This document shows positions 1 through 9,318 of a stretch of 64,000 nt of DNA, piece after piece. The stretch is from IMG/VR virus record IMGVR_UViG_3300022927_000015, positions 1 to 64,000 of that record; one strand, 5' to 3'. The notes beneath the pieces were generated by a model. It was not told where the DNA came from and did no database searches. It worked only from the letters and a program-made list of their open reading frames with translations. How positions within the stretch are numbered: position 1 is the first letter of the stretch; each line of letters opens with the position of its first letter. Source of the DNA: a virus. Position numbers and translations under genes: made by a program.

Positions 1-380
1 TTGTGGTCCTTGTGGACCAGTTTCACCTTGTGGTCCTTGTGGACCTACGTCTCCTTGTGGTCCTTGTGGTCCAGTTTCACCTTGTGGTCCTTGTGGTCCA
101 GTTTCACCTTGTGGTCCTTGTGGACCTACGTCTCCTTGTGGTCCCTGTGGTCCAGTTTCACCTTGTGGTCCCTGTGGACCTACGTCTCCCTGTGGTCCTT
201 GCGGTCCAGTTTCTCCTTGTGGTCCCTGTGGTCCAGTTTCACCTTGTGGTCCCTGTGGACCTACGTCTCCTTGTGGCCCTTGTGGTCCAGTTTCACCTTG
301 TGGACCCTGTGGTCCAGTTTCACCTTGTGGACCCTGTGGTCCAGTTTCCCCTTGAGGTCCTTGTGGTCCTTGAGGTCCAG
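1..380 (-). repeat. 27-bp tandem repeats encoding [18 protein letters not shown]
   Basis: A 27-bp unit recurs across the whole stretch and alternates two versions that differ in the third triplet (GET or GDV). Copies are near identical, differing mostly at third codon positions. The same module is found in the fibre gene at 53228-57097. The plus-strand open frame over this region is a by-product of the repeat. Confidence 0.9.
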
Positions 381-1029
381 TAGCACCAGTTCCACCACCA
401 CTACCACCAGTAGCACCAACATATCTAAAACCTGTTATATAAAGGTCAAATCCACCTGGGTAATTACCACCACTATTGCTACTTATTGCTGCCTGTAAAT
501 CATTGGCAAGGAATAAGAGACCCATATCATAATTAAATACCCAGCCTACATAACCTGGTGTAGCGTCTTGTTCAGCTGTTGTAGTTATTTCAGCAAATGT
601 ACCAGGTGCTCCACTAGGATCTCCACTATATAGTCTTACGGAATAGCCAACTGATGGGTTACCGTTTGATTGAGGTATAGATGCTGGCTGAATCCAATTT
701 TGCTTTACTCCTGATGATGGGGTATTTAGAGTATTGTAAGCAATCCATGTAGCATCAGCACCAACTGTAACTCTACTTAACTGAACAGCGCTGGCGGCAG
801 CAGATAAGTCTTCTATATTTGTTGGATCTGCTACGGCATTTGATTGAGCTATAGCTAAAGATCCTGCAGAAGGTATTAATGAATAGTCAGTTAAAATTCT
901 CTCAGGTAAAACCTTTGGGCTGAATGATAACTTGGACTCATACCACCTTGCACCAGTATCTGCATCAATAACCCCGCCGGCTTGTACCTTAAAGGTTAGC
1001 TTATTTACATCAGTTGTACTAAATCCCAT
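1..1029 (-). CDS. Collagen-like tail fibre protein, 3' end cut by window edge
   Basis: The reading frame opens at an ATG at 1027-1029 and stays open to base 1, so at least 343 residues are present and the C-terminus lies outside the window. Residues 1 to about 210 form a non-repetitive domain beginning [19 protein letters not shown]. From about residue 211 the protein becomes Gly-X-Y triplets, mainly GPQGPQGET and GPQGPQGDV, as in trimeric collagen-like stalks of phage fibres. The location next to other fibre genes supports a virion appendage role. No receptor-binding tip is visible because the end is missing. The fibre call rests on composition and context, not on a recognised family. Confidence 0.8.
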   Translation of the reverse strand, partial: MGFSTTDVNKLTFKVQAGGVIDADTGARWYESKLSFSPKVLPERILTDYSLIPSAGSLAIAQSNAVADPTNIEDLSAAASAVQLSRVTVGADATWIAYNTLNTPSSGVKQNWIQPASIPQSNGNPSVGYSVRLYSGDPSGAPGTFAEITTTAEQDATPGYVGWVFNYDMGLLFLANDLQAAISSNSGGNYPGGFDLYITGFRYVGATGGSGGGTGATGPQGPQGPQGETGPQGPQGETGPQGPQGETGPQGPQGDVGPQGPQGETGPQGPQGETGPQGPQGDVGPQGPQGETGPQGPQGDVGPQGPQGETGPQGPQGETGPQGPQGDVGPQGPQGETGPQGPQ

Positions 1030-1069
1030 CTAATTAGTTTTCTTTTTATATTTATTAAGTTTCAATTGC

Positions 1070-3268
1070 TTAACCTGATTGTGATGTCCCGTCGCTAAAT
1101 ACTAATGTAGCCACGATTTGATCAATTCTTACAGCCGGGTTTACTATTTGTATTTCTACATAAAATCCTTCATACGCGTTACTACCACCAAATGTACCTG
1201 TAATAGTATTACTTGGGGTGGTTCCTGTTCTACACTGTGCAGAACCATTCACAGCATCTACGCTAAGTGGTATTGCACCAGCAGGATCATCTGAATAATT
1301 TCCACTATTAAATGCAGCACCATGTAATGAATGAGGAACTGCACTATGACCAACATTAGTTGAAACTGGCGCAGCGGCTTTTCTTATATAGATTCTAATA
1401 TTTTCATTTACTAAATCATTATACGCATTACCGCTTGCAAAAGAACCAGTAAAGGCTAACTCAAAACTTGCTATAACTTTAAGAGGTTGGGTAGTAGTTT
1501 CAAATAATCTGTGATAAGTTGCAGTATCAGTATATCCTGAGTAATTTGGATTTGCCCCACCTTCGTCAGGCTGATATGCAGTTAGGTTATTGATAATTGT
1601 TGCATATGCTGGACTATTTCCATTATCAGCAAAGAATTTATCAGCTCTTATCAGATTACTTCCTACTACACATGCATCATCAAACGGACTAAGTGAGCCT
1701 GTCTGATTTGATATTCCACTACCTAATGCAGGTACTGAATTCCATGTAGTATATGATGAAGATCCTCTTGTTAACCTAAACTCCTCATCATCAAATCTTT
1801 CTCTTAAAGAATTTGAATTACCTGTTGTACTATAAGTATCTACCAGGATAGCATAAGGGCTACTTGAATCTGTTGGGCCAGTGCCCCAAGGATCATATAC
1901 ATTAGCAGTTGCAGTTGCATCAGTATTACGGAATCTCCAATTACTTGAAGTTATAGCCCAATCATTATAATCATAATTAACGTTCTGTACATTATACTGA
2001 TTAGTCCAATTTACCATTGTCCCAACAGAAGGATTCCATGCCTCTAATTGTAAAGTAGGTAATCCCCAATCAGTACCAATTGTTCTAAAGTTCCATAATG
2101 CTGCATTAGCACGACCCTGTGTATTTGCATTAAAGTTATCTATGTCAGTTACATCAAGTAAAAACTTAGACCCAGCTACATAGTATTCTACCCCACTCAA
2201 GTGTTTACTTATAACGCTACCTGCTTTTTCAACAACAGTTATGTTACCATTAATTGCAGGGGTACTTAAGTTAGTATCAAAGAATACATCAGATTGTGTA
2301 TATGAATGAGTACCTCCGCCATCGGTTGCAGTATCAGTTATCATAGAAGCAAATACATGGTATCTTCCACCATCTCTTCCATTACTGGCCAAGATATCTC
2401 CGGCTATAACCGTTATATCAACCTCAGCCTTCCACTTGGATGTATCTGCTGCATAATTTGAAATTTGAACAGTTATATCGCCACTTAGGCTAGTAAAGGT
2501 CTGGTTCTGATATAATGCATTAACAGTAGACGTATCAAATGTCTCTAGTACATTTACTCCATCAGCATCATATACTGTTACTATAATTTTGGCATCTCCA
2601 CTGGCATCTCCACTAAAGCCTGTTACCTGTTGGGCCGTTGAAAATAATATAGACCCGTTTCCTGAAGTATATGCAGGTTGGTTAGTTCCTGCCCAGCCGT
2701 TTGTTGCAAAAGGTGTACCTTCTGTGGTAGGTGAACTAATTCTAACAATTCTCTCTGTTATATTATCAGTCACAGTACCGTTTGTTGTACCATCGGTCTT
2801 ATTAAAGTGAGATGCAAAGGTTGGAGTAGGAATATAAACATTTACCTTCCCTGGTGTACCACTGTCTTCAGCTAATACATCATCTCCTATAAAGTTAATA
2901 GTTTTATATGTACCTACTGCAATACCTTCATCTTGAACATGAACACCGGCAAACGTTAGTTCATTACTTCCATTAATAATTATATTGGTTTGTGAATTAT
3001 CTAAGTTAATTGATACTTGATCATTGGATCCTATAGTTGTAATATCAATACCAGGACCTGCAATAACAGGAGATCCACCACCGCCACCGGTTGAAGATAT
3101 TGTTAAAGTATCACCGCTTGGAGTAGTAACCTTTGTAATAGTAACATTGGATCCGGCAACAAGTGTAGGGTTATACGCAGAGTCTATGAAGTCTTTTAAT
3201 GACGCTTGTGTCATTAAATCTCCAGCCTCAAAAAGTGCCTCTAATTGATATTTTGGTATTACAGCCAT
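1070..3268 (-). CDS. Large virion appendage (tail fibre-like) protein, 732 aa
   Basis: I do not recognise a named family. The N-terminus (MAVIPKYQLEALFEAGDL) leads into a short beta-type segment and a Gly-rich hinge near residues 60-67 (GGGGGS). The rest is rich in Ser, Thr, Asn and Gly with few charges, a composition typical of beta-rich phage fibre or adhesin-like proteins. It lies between the collagen-like fibre gene and an internal-protein cluster, on the same strand, with a 40-bp gap to the next gene. A fibre or fibre-tip role is inferred from composition and neighbours. Confidence 0.6.
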   Translation of the reverse strand: MAVIPKYQLEALFEAGDLMTQASLKDFIDSAYNPTLVAGSNVTITKVTTPSGDTLTISSTGGGGGSPVIAGPGIDITTIGSNDQVSINLDNSQTNIIINGSNELTFAGVHVQDEGIAVGTYKTINFIGDDVLAEDSGTPGKVNVYIPTPTFASHFNKTDGTTNGTVTDNITERIVRISSPTTEGTPFATNGWAGTNQPAYTSGNGSILFSTAQQVTGFSGDASGDAKIIVTVYDADGVNVLETFDTSTVNALYQNQTFTSLSGDITVQISNYAADTSKWKAEVDITVIAGDILASNGRDGGRYHVFASMITDTATDGGGTHSYTQSDVFFDTNLSTPAINGNITVVEKAGSVISKHLSGVEYYVAGSKFLLDVTDIDNFNANTQGRANAALWNFRTIGTDWGLPTLQLEAWNPSVGTMVNWTNQYNVQNVNYDYNDWAITSSNWRFRNTDATATANVYDPWGTGPTDSSSPYAILVDTYSTTGNSNSLRERFDDEEFRLTRGSSSYTTWNSVPALGSGISNQTGSLSPFDDACVVGSNLIRADKFFADNGNSPAYATIINNLTAYQPDEGGANPNYSGYTDTATYHRLFETTTQPLKVIASFELAFTGSFASGNAYNDLVNENIRIYIRKAAAPVSTNVGHSAVPHSLHGAAFNSGNYSDDPAGAIPLSVDAVNGSAQCRTGTTPSNTITGTFGGSNAYEGFYVEIQIVNPAVRIDQIVATLVFSDGTSQSG

Positions 3269-3279
3269 TTATACCTTAT

Positions 3280-3657
3280 TTATTTTGTTTGAAGAAGATC
3301 CATAAACTTATCAAAGGATAAAAGTAATACTTTCTTCTTCTTTTTCTTTTTTCCTGTTGGGATATCGCCACTACCGACGGTTTGGCTTGCAAAAGAATCC
3401 ATAGAACCAGGATTTCCAGGAAGCTCAACAGCTCCCATACCTTGTACATTCATATTAGGATTTACTGTTACTGCATCCTCGTCTACTTTATCAGGTAAAC
3501 CTTCTTCTTTGGTTTCTGCATAGTCTTTTAAATCTTTCTCTGGTAATTTAGAAAGATCTTTAACTTCATCAGAAACTTCAGATGCAGCAAGCTCCCCACG
3601 TTTAAATTGGAGAGCCAGAGCAAATAGTCTTCTTTGTGCTTTACTTTGTGCCGGCAT
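3280..3657 (-). CDS. Small DUF3008-like protein, 125 aa
   Basis: The N-terminal 55 residues (MPAQSKAQRRLFALALQFKR..., then SEVSDEVKDLSKL...KDLKDYAETKEEGLP) match the pattern of the DUF3008 family, whose members begin MPAKSKAQ and end near a conserved K-x-x-GLP. The function of that family is not established. Residues 102-109 are a run of eight lysines after GDIPTG. The C-terminus (LLLSFDKFMDLL) resembles the FxxF motif seen at the ends of other proteins here. The start codon overlaps the stop of the upstream gene as TAATG, so translation is probably coupled. Confidence 0.6.
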   Translation of the reverse strand: MPAQSKAQRRLFALALQFKRGELAASEVSDEVKDLSKLPEKDLKDYAETKEEGLPDKVDEDAVTVNPNMNVQGMGAVELPGNPGSMDSFASQTVGSGDIPTGKKKKKKKVLLLSFDKFMDLLQTK

Positions 3658-4787
3658 TATCTTAAATTTTTCTTAAGCCATTTGGCTACATATTTTTCTA
3701 ACTCTTTATATGCACGAGGTACATCTTCATACTCGGTAGCAGGGCCATTTTTCCAGTCTTCCCAAGCAGCTTTAATACCATTAAGAGGTTCATCAATTTG
3801 CATTAGTTCAATATACTCTTCATTCAATTCCACACTTTCCTCGATGTTAGCATGTTCGTTTAGAGATTTTAAATTTTCCATCTTTTTACTTTCTTTTACT
3901 GGTTGTAGAATATCTTGTAAAGTTTTATAAAAACTATGTATACTCTTTGGTGTCATTTTCTTAAATGTCTTTTCATCATCTATCTTAAGGGCATTACGAA
4001 CTTTGGATGCTGATATGTTATCATCAGTTCTAAAGATTTCGTATCCACTAAAATCTGGATCTACTCCTAACTGCTCTCTATAAGAATCTTTATTGATCAT
4101 TGAATCATACGCATTCTTTCGGTCAGTTCCATAACCCCACATAACCGGTTCATAAGTTGGCCTAGCAGCAGCAAAGAGAGTATCAATTGCGCCATTAGGA
4201 ACCACGATTGCAGTTTCTAGGAAGGGATACTGTTTAGCCATTTTAGCAAACATAGCCTGCTGTAAAGTTTCATCAAAAGGTCTCTTTTCAGGATCTGGGT
4301 TTTTACCTCTTACTAAAAATACAACTACAGGCAAACCGTTTTCCTTATACATTTTTTCAAATACTTTAACATGACCTAAGGTAAAAGGTTGGAATCTTCC
4401 TACAAACATGTTTACCTTTTTCATTCCAGGTTTTGGATGAGGTACCTTTAGTGCTTCATTTATAGTTTCAGTTTTTGTAGCCTTTCTAATTCTATGTCCA
4501 TAGGGAGAAAGTGAATATCTCTTAATACCGCTTTCATCTTCGCTAATATTAAAAAGACCTAAGTTTCTTTTAAGCCATTTCTTATGAGCTTGGATTTCTG
4601 CAAGAATTGTATTAACCTCATCCTCAGTTAAATGACCATCTGCAACCGCATCTAAAATAGCGTTGCGTACTCTTGCTGATGTTGATACATTTTTTGCTGG
4701 ATACTTTTCTGTATACCTTCTCTTAACCGTTACCTTCTTTTCTACTATGAAGTTATCTAATTTATTTAGATTTTTCATTATATGCAT
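3657..4787 (-). CDS. HIGH-superfamily nucleotidyltransferase (NMN adenylyl-/cytidylyltransferase-like), 376 aa
   Basis: Residues about 123-300 carry the signature of the nucleotidyltransferase superfamily: MFVGRFQPFTLGHVKVF (G-R-F-Q-P-x-x-x-G-H, the HIGH-type ATP site) and a late ISASKVRNAL that corresponds to the ISSTxIR motif. Such enzymes transfer AMP or CMP to substrates such as nicotinamide mononucleotide; the substrate here is not predictable. About 118 extra residues precede the domain and about 75 follow it. The N-terminus (MKNLNKLDNFIVE from the second Met) looks like a capsid-targeting peptide. Further Glu-terminated motifs lie right before the catalytic domain (TINE-A) and after it (SLNE-H, ELNE-E). 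Either Met1 or Met4 (4776-4778) could start it. Confidence 0.7.
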   Translation of the reverse strand: MHIMKNLNKLDNFIVEKKVTVKRRYTEKYPAKNVSTSARVRNAILDAVADGHLTEDEVNTILAEIQAHKKWLKRNLGLFNISEDESGIKRYSLSPYGHRIRKATKTETINEALKVPHPKPGMKKVNMFVGRFQPFTLGHVKVFEKMYKENGLPVVVFLVRGKNPDPEKRPFDETLQQAMFAKMAKQYPFLETAIVVPNGAIDTLFAAARPTYEPVMWGYGTDRKNAYDSMINKDSYREQLGVDPDFSGYEIFRTDDNISASKVRNALKIDDEKTFKKMTPKSIHSFYKTLQDILQPVKESKKMENLKSLNEHANIEESVELNEEYIELMQIDEPLNGIKAAWEDWKNGPATEYEDVPRAYKELEKYVAKWLKKNLR

Positions 4788-4797
4788 ATTTTTTTAT

Positions 4798-7700
4798 TTA
4801 TTTATCATTTACAAACCTTGTTGGTACAGGATTAGAAGGTCGGCCGTCACAACTCCAAGATCCTGCAGAAAATGCAAAATTTAATCTAGCGAGCTTATTT
4901 ACCCCATCTGTTCTATTAACATCAAGACCTTTAGTTTTAGTGTATTTGTATTGTTCATTAACAAACAGCTGTTCATTAACATTTTCATTATACACCGATG
5001 CATACATTTCACCTTGATTAAAATATGACTCCAATTTTTTCTTTAGATTTTCTCTATCTGATCCCTCGCACTTAGGCTTACTAAGAATATTTTCAACAGC
5101 AGAGTTAACTGATTGATCTCTTCTCTTTTTAAAGCCTTCATCATTTAAATCAAAATCATATTTTTCTGCAATTTCTTCGATTCTTTTTGCTGCTTTATCA
5201 ACATCACCGAACATAAGTTCATTATATACTTTATCTTTATCAGATAAATCTGATAAATCATTCTTTATTTCATCAGGACTAATCTTTTCACCTTTCTTAT
5301 TAGTAACTTCATTAAATGAAGATTGATCTGTTTTTACACCAGATGCTGATGCACCACCTGCACCTTTCTTAATAGACCTAGCCTCTACACCGTTATAGAT
5401 TAATTGCATCTTTCGCTGTATTTCTTCTGGTGAATCTTTTTCAAAATCTATTTTCTCGGGAGATATTGATATTATGTCACCTAGTGGATAGTTTGACTGA
5501 GCTGGCATATATACTTCATTACCTTTATTCAATTCACTCATATATGTTACCATTTCAGCAACATCTGCAGTTGCGCTATCAAAAAATGGATCGGCAAACA
5601 TTTCCTCGGTAAGTCTATGCAATTCCTTATCATATTCTTCAGGATCTTTAATATCTTTAAGATTCTTAAAATCATTTAAAATCTTAGTCTGTGATTTTGA
5701 TGGGGCATTTCCTGTCTTTTTAAATTGTTCCTCAAATCCTTCTACTATAGAATCCGCCGTAGCATTTTTTAGCTTATCTCTGTTTTCTGGTGATGAAGGT
5801 GGAGTATTAGGAACCGGTTCTATGATTGACATTTCACCTGACTTAAATGAGTTCATTGCAGAATCAATAATGTTATTTCTTCTCTCTAAAAACTTTTTTG
5901 CCAAATCAGCATCTTCTTTAGAACCATATACCTTTAATAGCTCATCATCTGAAGGTATTTTAGTTTTTTGTATTTTACCACCACCTATTTGAATGCCATC
6001 TTCTAATACTTCAGTTTTTACGTTTACAACTTTTTCTTCACCAAATATTTTAGCAGCTGTCATTTCCTTTCTGCCAATCTTTCCACCTTCAGGTGAGAAG
6101 TTTTCCAATCCAATTTCTTTCATTAAATTGGTTATTTCAGAAGGACTACCAGAACTTGGTACTAAAAGTTTTCTTGGAAGACCTGTTGCTGATGTGTTTA
6201 AATACATTTTTGTAGCCTTTGCAGTTACACTATTTCTTGCAATCAGCCCTGCATCATTTAATGCTTGTATTGCTTCAATCTTATCTTCTTTTGGTGCATT
6301 AGGATCATTAATAACATTTAATGTATCTAATACCTGTTCTGCATTTTCTTTTTTATCTGGATCTTTAATCTTTTCTATTTCATCACCTACTCTATTAGAT
6401 AATTTAGATATCTTTTCACTTGCACCTTCTTGTGGCTGTTCGTCTGCCTCCTTATCTTCTTTACCTTTAGGCTCTACTATTTCATGCTTTTTAGGGTCTG
6501 GATTTTTAACTTCGTACTCATCTCCAGTTTTCTTATTTCTTACTAAGGTTTTGCCATCTTCCTCTACAATAACTCTACCTAAATTGATAAACGAATTGTA
6601 ATTAAGTACCTTTTCCTCAACTATCATTTCTTCAGCTGTTGGTAAAAGAGATTCATTGGTTGACTTAATCTTTAAATAATCATCAAAAGTCTTAAACGAA
6701 TCATCGTCATTTGGTTGTATGACATCAATTACTTTATCTACCATTTGGTTAAAATCATTAATGACAGATGGTGTCATAATGTTTCCTCCGTTTTTTCTTT
6801 TCTTTTTTAATGATCCTAACATTATCTTAAATAGATCTTTAAGTTGTGGATTTTCATTAAGTATATCTTTAGTTCTTTGACTTGGTATTAATTCTACATT
6901 AAGATCAAATTCATCACCTTTTGCAAACTCGGCTTTTTCAATATCAATCTTTGTAATATCCTTACCTCTCTTAGTTACATAGTCATTAAAAATATTTGAC
7001 ACCATTTCAATGTATCTCATATCTTCAGTATCTCCTAAGATCTCATGTTTCTTAATTCCTCTTTCTTCAATAAATGCTAAAAGATCCAATAAGATAATTT
7101 CATTAATATCAGCGGGTGCCTTTCTTAAATCAATAGGTTCCTTATCTTTCATAAGGTTAACTGTATAAGGGTCTATTAGCTTAGCTGCAACGTTTTGTCT
7201 AGTCCCGGCCTTATAGAACTTAAATATTATTGATTCAATTGGTTTCTTTAAATCGTGTTGTAAAGTAGTAGATTGGATAGAAGGATTTAAAATTCTTAAA
7301 AGATATTCTGCAAATGAATTAGTATTAAAGATTTCTGCATGATCCTCTTTAGGTGTATTTAAGAACTCTTTGATTTTTTGTTTCTGATCATCTGTTAGAT
7401 AACCTTTAAATAGAGGCAATAGTGGAGTAACACCTAATGCATTTGACCAGTCATTAATAACTCTAGGATCTTCAATAACTTTCATAACATTACCGCTAGG
7501 TGCCATAACCTTAATATGAGTAAGAACCAGATGATTCTTAGGCATTCTATCATATGTTATTACACTGGGTTGATTATTAACAAAATATTGAAAACAGAAT
7601 TTCCAGTTTTCAGGTATACTATTAAAGTTTTTAGAAACTACCGATTTAATGTAACTGATGGGTTTTTCATAATAGACCATAAGTGTCCTATCAATTAGGT

Positions 7701-7866
7701 TAATAGGTCTTTGGTTTCCACCTTTATAGAATTCCACGCCATCACCCTTTCGTTGAAAAGAAAAAGAAGATCCGGATAATTTTTCTGTTACTACAAGGTA
7801 GTCCTTAAAAAGATCATCTATAAGTTGCTTTCCTGAATCTTTATAAATCTGAGTTAACTCTTTCAT
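4798..7866 (-). CDS. Large protein with N-terminal nucleotidyltransferase (RNA/DNA ligase-like) domain, 1022 aa
   Basis: Residues about 20-235 show the motif order of covalent nucleotidyltransferases: motif I VTEKLSGSSFSF with candidate nucleophile Lys29, a motif III-like KFCFQYF near 89-95, motif IV-like ESIIFKF at 211-217, and motif V-like AAKLIDP at 227-233. This resembles RNA ligases of the Rnl2/T4 type more than DNA ligases, and no OB fold is obvious. The remaining about 780 residues are highly charged, with little that I recognise. Motifs of the prohead-protease type (STNE-S, NVNE-Q, FVNE-Q) occur in the middle and near the C-terminus. A promoter motif sits 22 bp upstream. It may be an internal head protein; the ligase activity is inference. 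Confidence 0.5.
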   Translation of the reverse strand: MKELTQIYKDSGKQLIDDLFKDYLVVTEKLSGSSFSFQRKGDGVEFYKGGNQRPINLIDRTLMVYYEKPISYIKSVVSKNFNSIPENWKFCFQYFVNNQPSVITYDRMPKNHLVLTHIKVMAPSGNVMKVIEDPRVINDWSNALGVTPLLPLFKGYLTDDQKQKIKEFLNTPKEDHAEIFNTNSFAEYLLRILNPSIQSTTLQHDLKKPIESIIFKFYKAGTRQNVAAKLIDPYTVNLMKDKEPIDLRKAPADINEIILLDLLAFIEERGIKKHEILGDTEDMRYIEMVSNIFNDYVTKRGKDITKIDIEKAEFAKGDEFDLNVELIPSQRTKDILNENPQLKDLFKIMLGSLKKKRKNGGNIMTPSVINDFNQMVDKVIDVIQPNDDDSFKTFDDYLKIKSTNESLLPTAEEMIVEEKVLNYNSFINLGRVIVEEDGKTLVRNKKTGDEYEVKNPDPKKHEIVEPKGKEDKEADEQPQEGASEKISKLSNRVGDEIEKIKDPDKKENAEQVLDTLNVINDPNAPKEDKIEAIQALNDAGLIARNSVTAKATKMYLNTSATGLPRKLLVPSSGSPSEITNLMKEIGLENFSPEGGKIGRKEMTAAKIFGEEKVVNVKTEVLEDGIQIGGGKIQKTKIPSDDELLKVYGSKEDADLAKKFLERRNNIIDSAMNSFKSGEMSIIEPVPNTPPSSPENRDKLKNATADSIVEGFEEQFKKTGNAPSKSQTKILNDFKNLKDIKDPEEYDKELHRLTEEMFADPFFDSATADVAEMVTYMSELNKGNEVYMPAQSNYPLGDIISISPEKIDFEKDSPEEIQRKMQLIYNGVEARSIKKGAGGASASGVKTDQSSFNEVTNKKGEKISPDEIKNDLSDLSDKDKVYNELMFGDVDKAAKRIEEIAEKYDFDLNDEGFKKRRDQSVNSAVENILSKPKCEGSDRENLKKKLESYFNQGEMYASVYNENVNEQLFVNEQYKYTKTKGLDVNRTDGVNKLARLNFAFSAGSWSCDGRPSNPVPTRFVNDK

Positions 7867-7888
7867 TTGCTTATTTTTGATTATCAGT

Positions 7889-7897
7889 TTATATATT
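7889..7897 (-). promoter_or_regulatory. Late-type promoter motif AATATATAA
   Basis: On the minus strand this reads GAATATATAAACTG and ends 22 bp before the ATG of the 1022-aa protein. It is one of about a dozen copies placed upstream of transcription-unit first genes. Confidence 0.55.
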
Positions 7898-7918
7898 CTT
7901 TAGATTATAACCATATAG

Positions 7919-7946
7919 AAAAAGGGCGGTTATGTAGTCGCCCTTT
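7919..7946 (-). terminator. Rho-independent terminator after the ligase-like gene
   Basis: On the minus strand an 8-bp stem (AAAGGGCG / CGCCCTTT, at 7939-7946 and 7921-7928) encloses a 10-nt loop and is followed by a T run (TTTTTC). It ends the transcript that includes the gene stopping at 8033. The A run on the other side makes it potentially bidirectional. Confidence 0.8.
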
Positions 7947-7989
7947 ATCATACTTTATAGCAGTTAGAGTATATACCCAAAACTCAAAT

Positions 7990-8015
7990 GTTGGCTCCCT
8001 CTAGAGGTAAGCAAT
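7990..8015 (-). other. Short structured element in 3' leader, related to one at 58785-58803
   Basis: Between the stop of the 423-aa gene and the terminator, the minus strand contains TTACCTCTAGAGGGAG, including the palindrome CCTCTAGAGG (7998-8007). A related sequence (TCACCTCTGGTGGGAG) lies downstream of the DNA ligase gene. Function unknown. Confidence 0.3.
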
Positions 8016-8032
8016 ATAAGAATCCAGTCTAT

Positions 8033-9304
8033 CTATCTTCCGTACTTAATAATACCTAATAATTGATTAAGTGGAGCAAAAGCACCAGTTAATTTATATA
8101 GCTTTCCGTTATATCTAAAGACAATACCTTCGCTTGGATAAATTGAATCAAGGCCACCGATTCGGTCAAGTTTAGCCAATTGGTCTTCAACCTTTTTAAT
8201 TTGATCAACACCGCCACCTTTTCTAATTTTAGTAGTTTCAGTATCAAGATAAGCTCTTAATCTTTGTGCTTCATCAGATGGGTTTGCCGCAACAAAATTA
8301 CTTGCATTCCTAATAATAGTAGCACCAAGCTCCAGGAATAGATCTTCAAAAGGTCTAATGTTTTCTTTATACTTTTTCTTAACATCTTCTTTATCATACT
8401 TCTTAACTAATGCAGCTTCATCTTTTCCGATTTGCTTTTCAAGAGATCTCATATTTAAGCTTTTCTTATCGCCGTACGCCCATCTCCGTAAAAGCCCTTC
8501 CTTAACATCTTGTGAAAGGTTAGGAAAGTCTGCATCAATCAATTCTCTCCACCACATTTCATGGTAACGAGAAACTTCATCACCGTCATTTAAACCATAA
8601 CGATTTTGTAATGCAATAACTTTATCTTCAAACCTTTTCTTATTAGCGCTAAAATCAACATCTCTTTGTAGTTGAAGTATTCTAGGTGGAATAATCTTAA
8701 ATGTTTTACCTATATCAGATTTTACTTTGGCTAAGATTTGTGGAATTTCTTTAGCAGGTCTACTATCCGTATCTAAGATATTCCCATCACCATCTGTTTT
8801 TGTAATATTATGAAATTGAATAACATCAGTATCATAGTTAATTACATTAGGATTTTTAGAATAGATAAGCTCCATATTCATAAAGTTCTTACCATTATCA
8901 AAAATCTCTTCTTGTTTTGGTTTAGGCAATTTAACTAAAAGACTAGCAAGATCTTTAGCAGCAAAAGTAAATGTATCTCTTACCATAGGAACATCATGAG
9001 ATTCAAACTTTGATACGAATTGACTAAGACTCATAGGATCTTTTGTATCACCTGTATTTCTGGCAAACATAACATTACCATCTTTCATAGTAACAAATAA
9101 GTTTTGCCCATCGGTCTTTTCAATAGGATCCTCTTCAAAGTTCAATTCCCCGCGAAGTCCTGCATCAACGATCTTTTTAAAGTCACCGAAGGTTAATCCT
9201 TTATCATCATACGGATGGCTCATATGACCAGCTGCTCCGCCTTCAAAAAGAAATGGCTGGCTTTTATCGGCCAGCCATTCTTCAAACAATTTAATATGTT
9301 TCAT
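8033..9304 (-). CDS. ATP-dependent ligase-like covalent nucleotidyltransferase, 423 aa, with capsid-targeting-like N-terminus
   Basis: Motif I is IEKTDGQNLF (residues 61-70, candidate adenylated Lys63 in K-x-D-G). A motif III-like FMNMELIYSK lies at 141-150. Motif IV is SEGIVFRYNGK (391-401) and motif V is the adjacent LYKLTG with Lys404. These are the hallmarks of the DNA/RNA ligase superfamily. The long helical insert between motifs III and IV (about 230 residues) and the lack of a clear OB domain are unlike the canonical phage ligase, which is encoded separately at 58818-60140. The N-terminus (MKHIKLFEEWLAD) resembles the T4 capsid-targeting peptide, so it may be packaged in the head. The substrate (DNA, RNA or protein) is unknown. 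Confidence 0.65.
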   Translation of the reverse strand: MKHIKLFEEWLADKSQPFLFEGGAAGHMSHPYDDKGLTFGDFKKIVDAGLRGELNFEEDPIEKTDGQNLFVTMKDGNVMFARNTGDTKDPMSLSQFVSKFESHDVPMVRDTFTFAAKDLASLLVKLPKPKQEEIFDNGKNFMNMELIYSKNPNVINYDTDVIQFHNITKTDGDGNILDTDSRPAKEIPQILAKVKSDIGKTFKIIPPRILQLQRDVDFSANKKRFEDKVIALQNRYGLNDGDEVSRYHEMWWRELIDADFPNLSQDVKEGLLRRWAYGDKKSLNMRSLEKQIGKDEAALVKKYDKEDVKKKYKENIRPFEDLFLELGATIIRNASNFVAANPSDEAQRLRAYLDTETTKIRKGGGVDQIKKVEDQLAKLDRIGGLDSIYPSEGIVFRYNGKLYKLTGAFAPLNQLLGIIKYGR

Positions 9305-9318
9305 GTAATTAGTTTATG

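Noticed and set aside
1-498. Plus-strand open frame of 165 codons rich in SLWSLW-type repeats
   Set aside because: It is the reverse complement of the collagen-type GPQGPQGET repeats. The minus-strand frame is a plausible fibre with a non-repetitive N-terminal domain.
7947-8032. Possible tRNA in the gap after the ligase-like gene
   Set aside because: No GGTTCGAATCC-type T arm and no cloverleaf could be made from the sequence.
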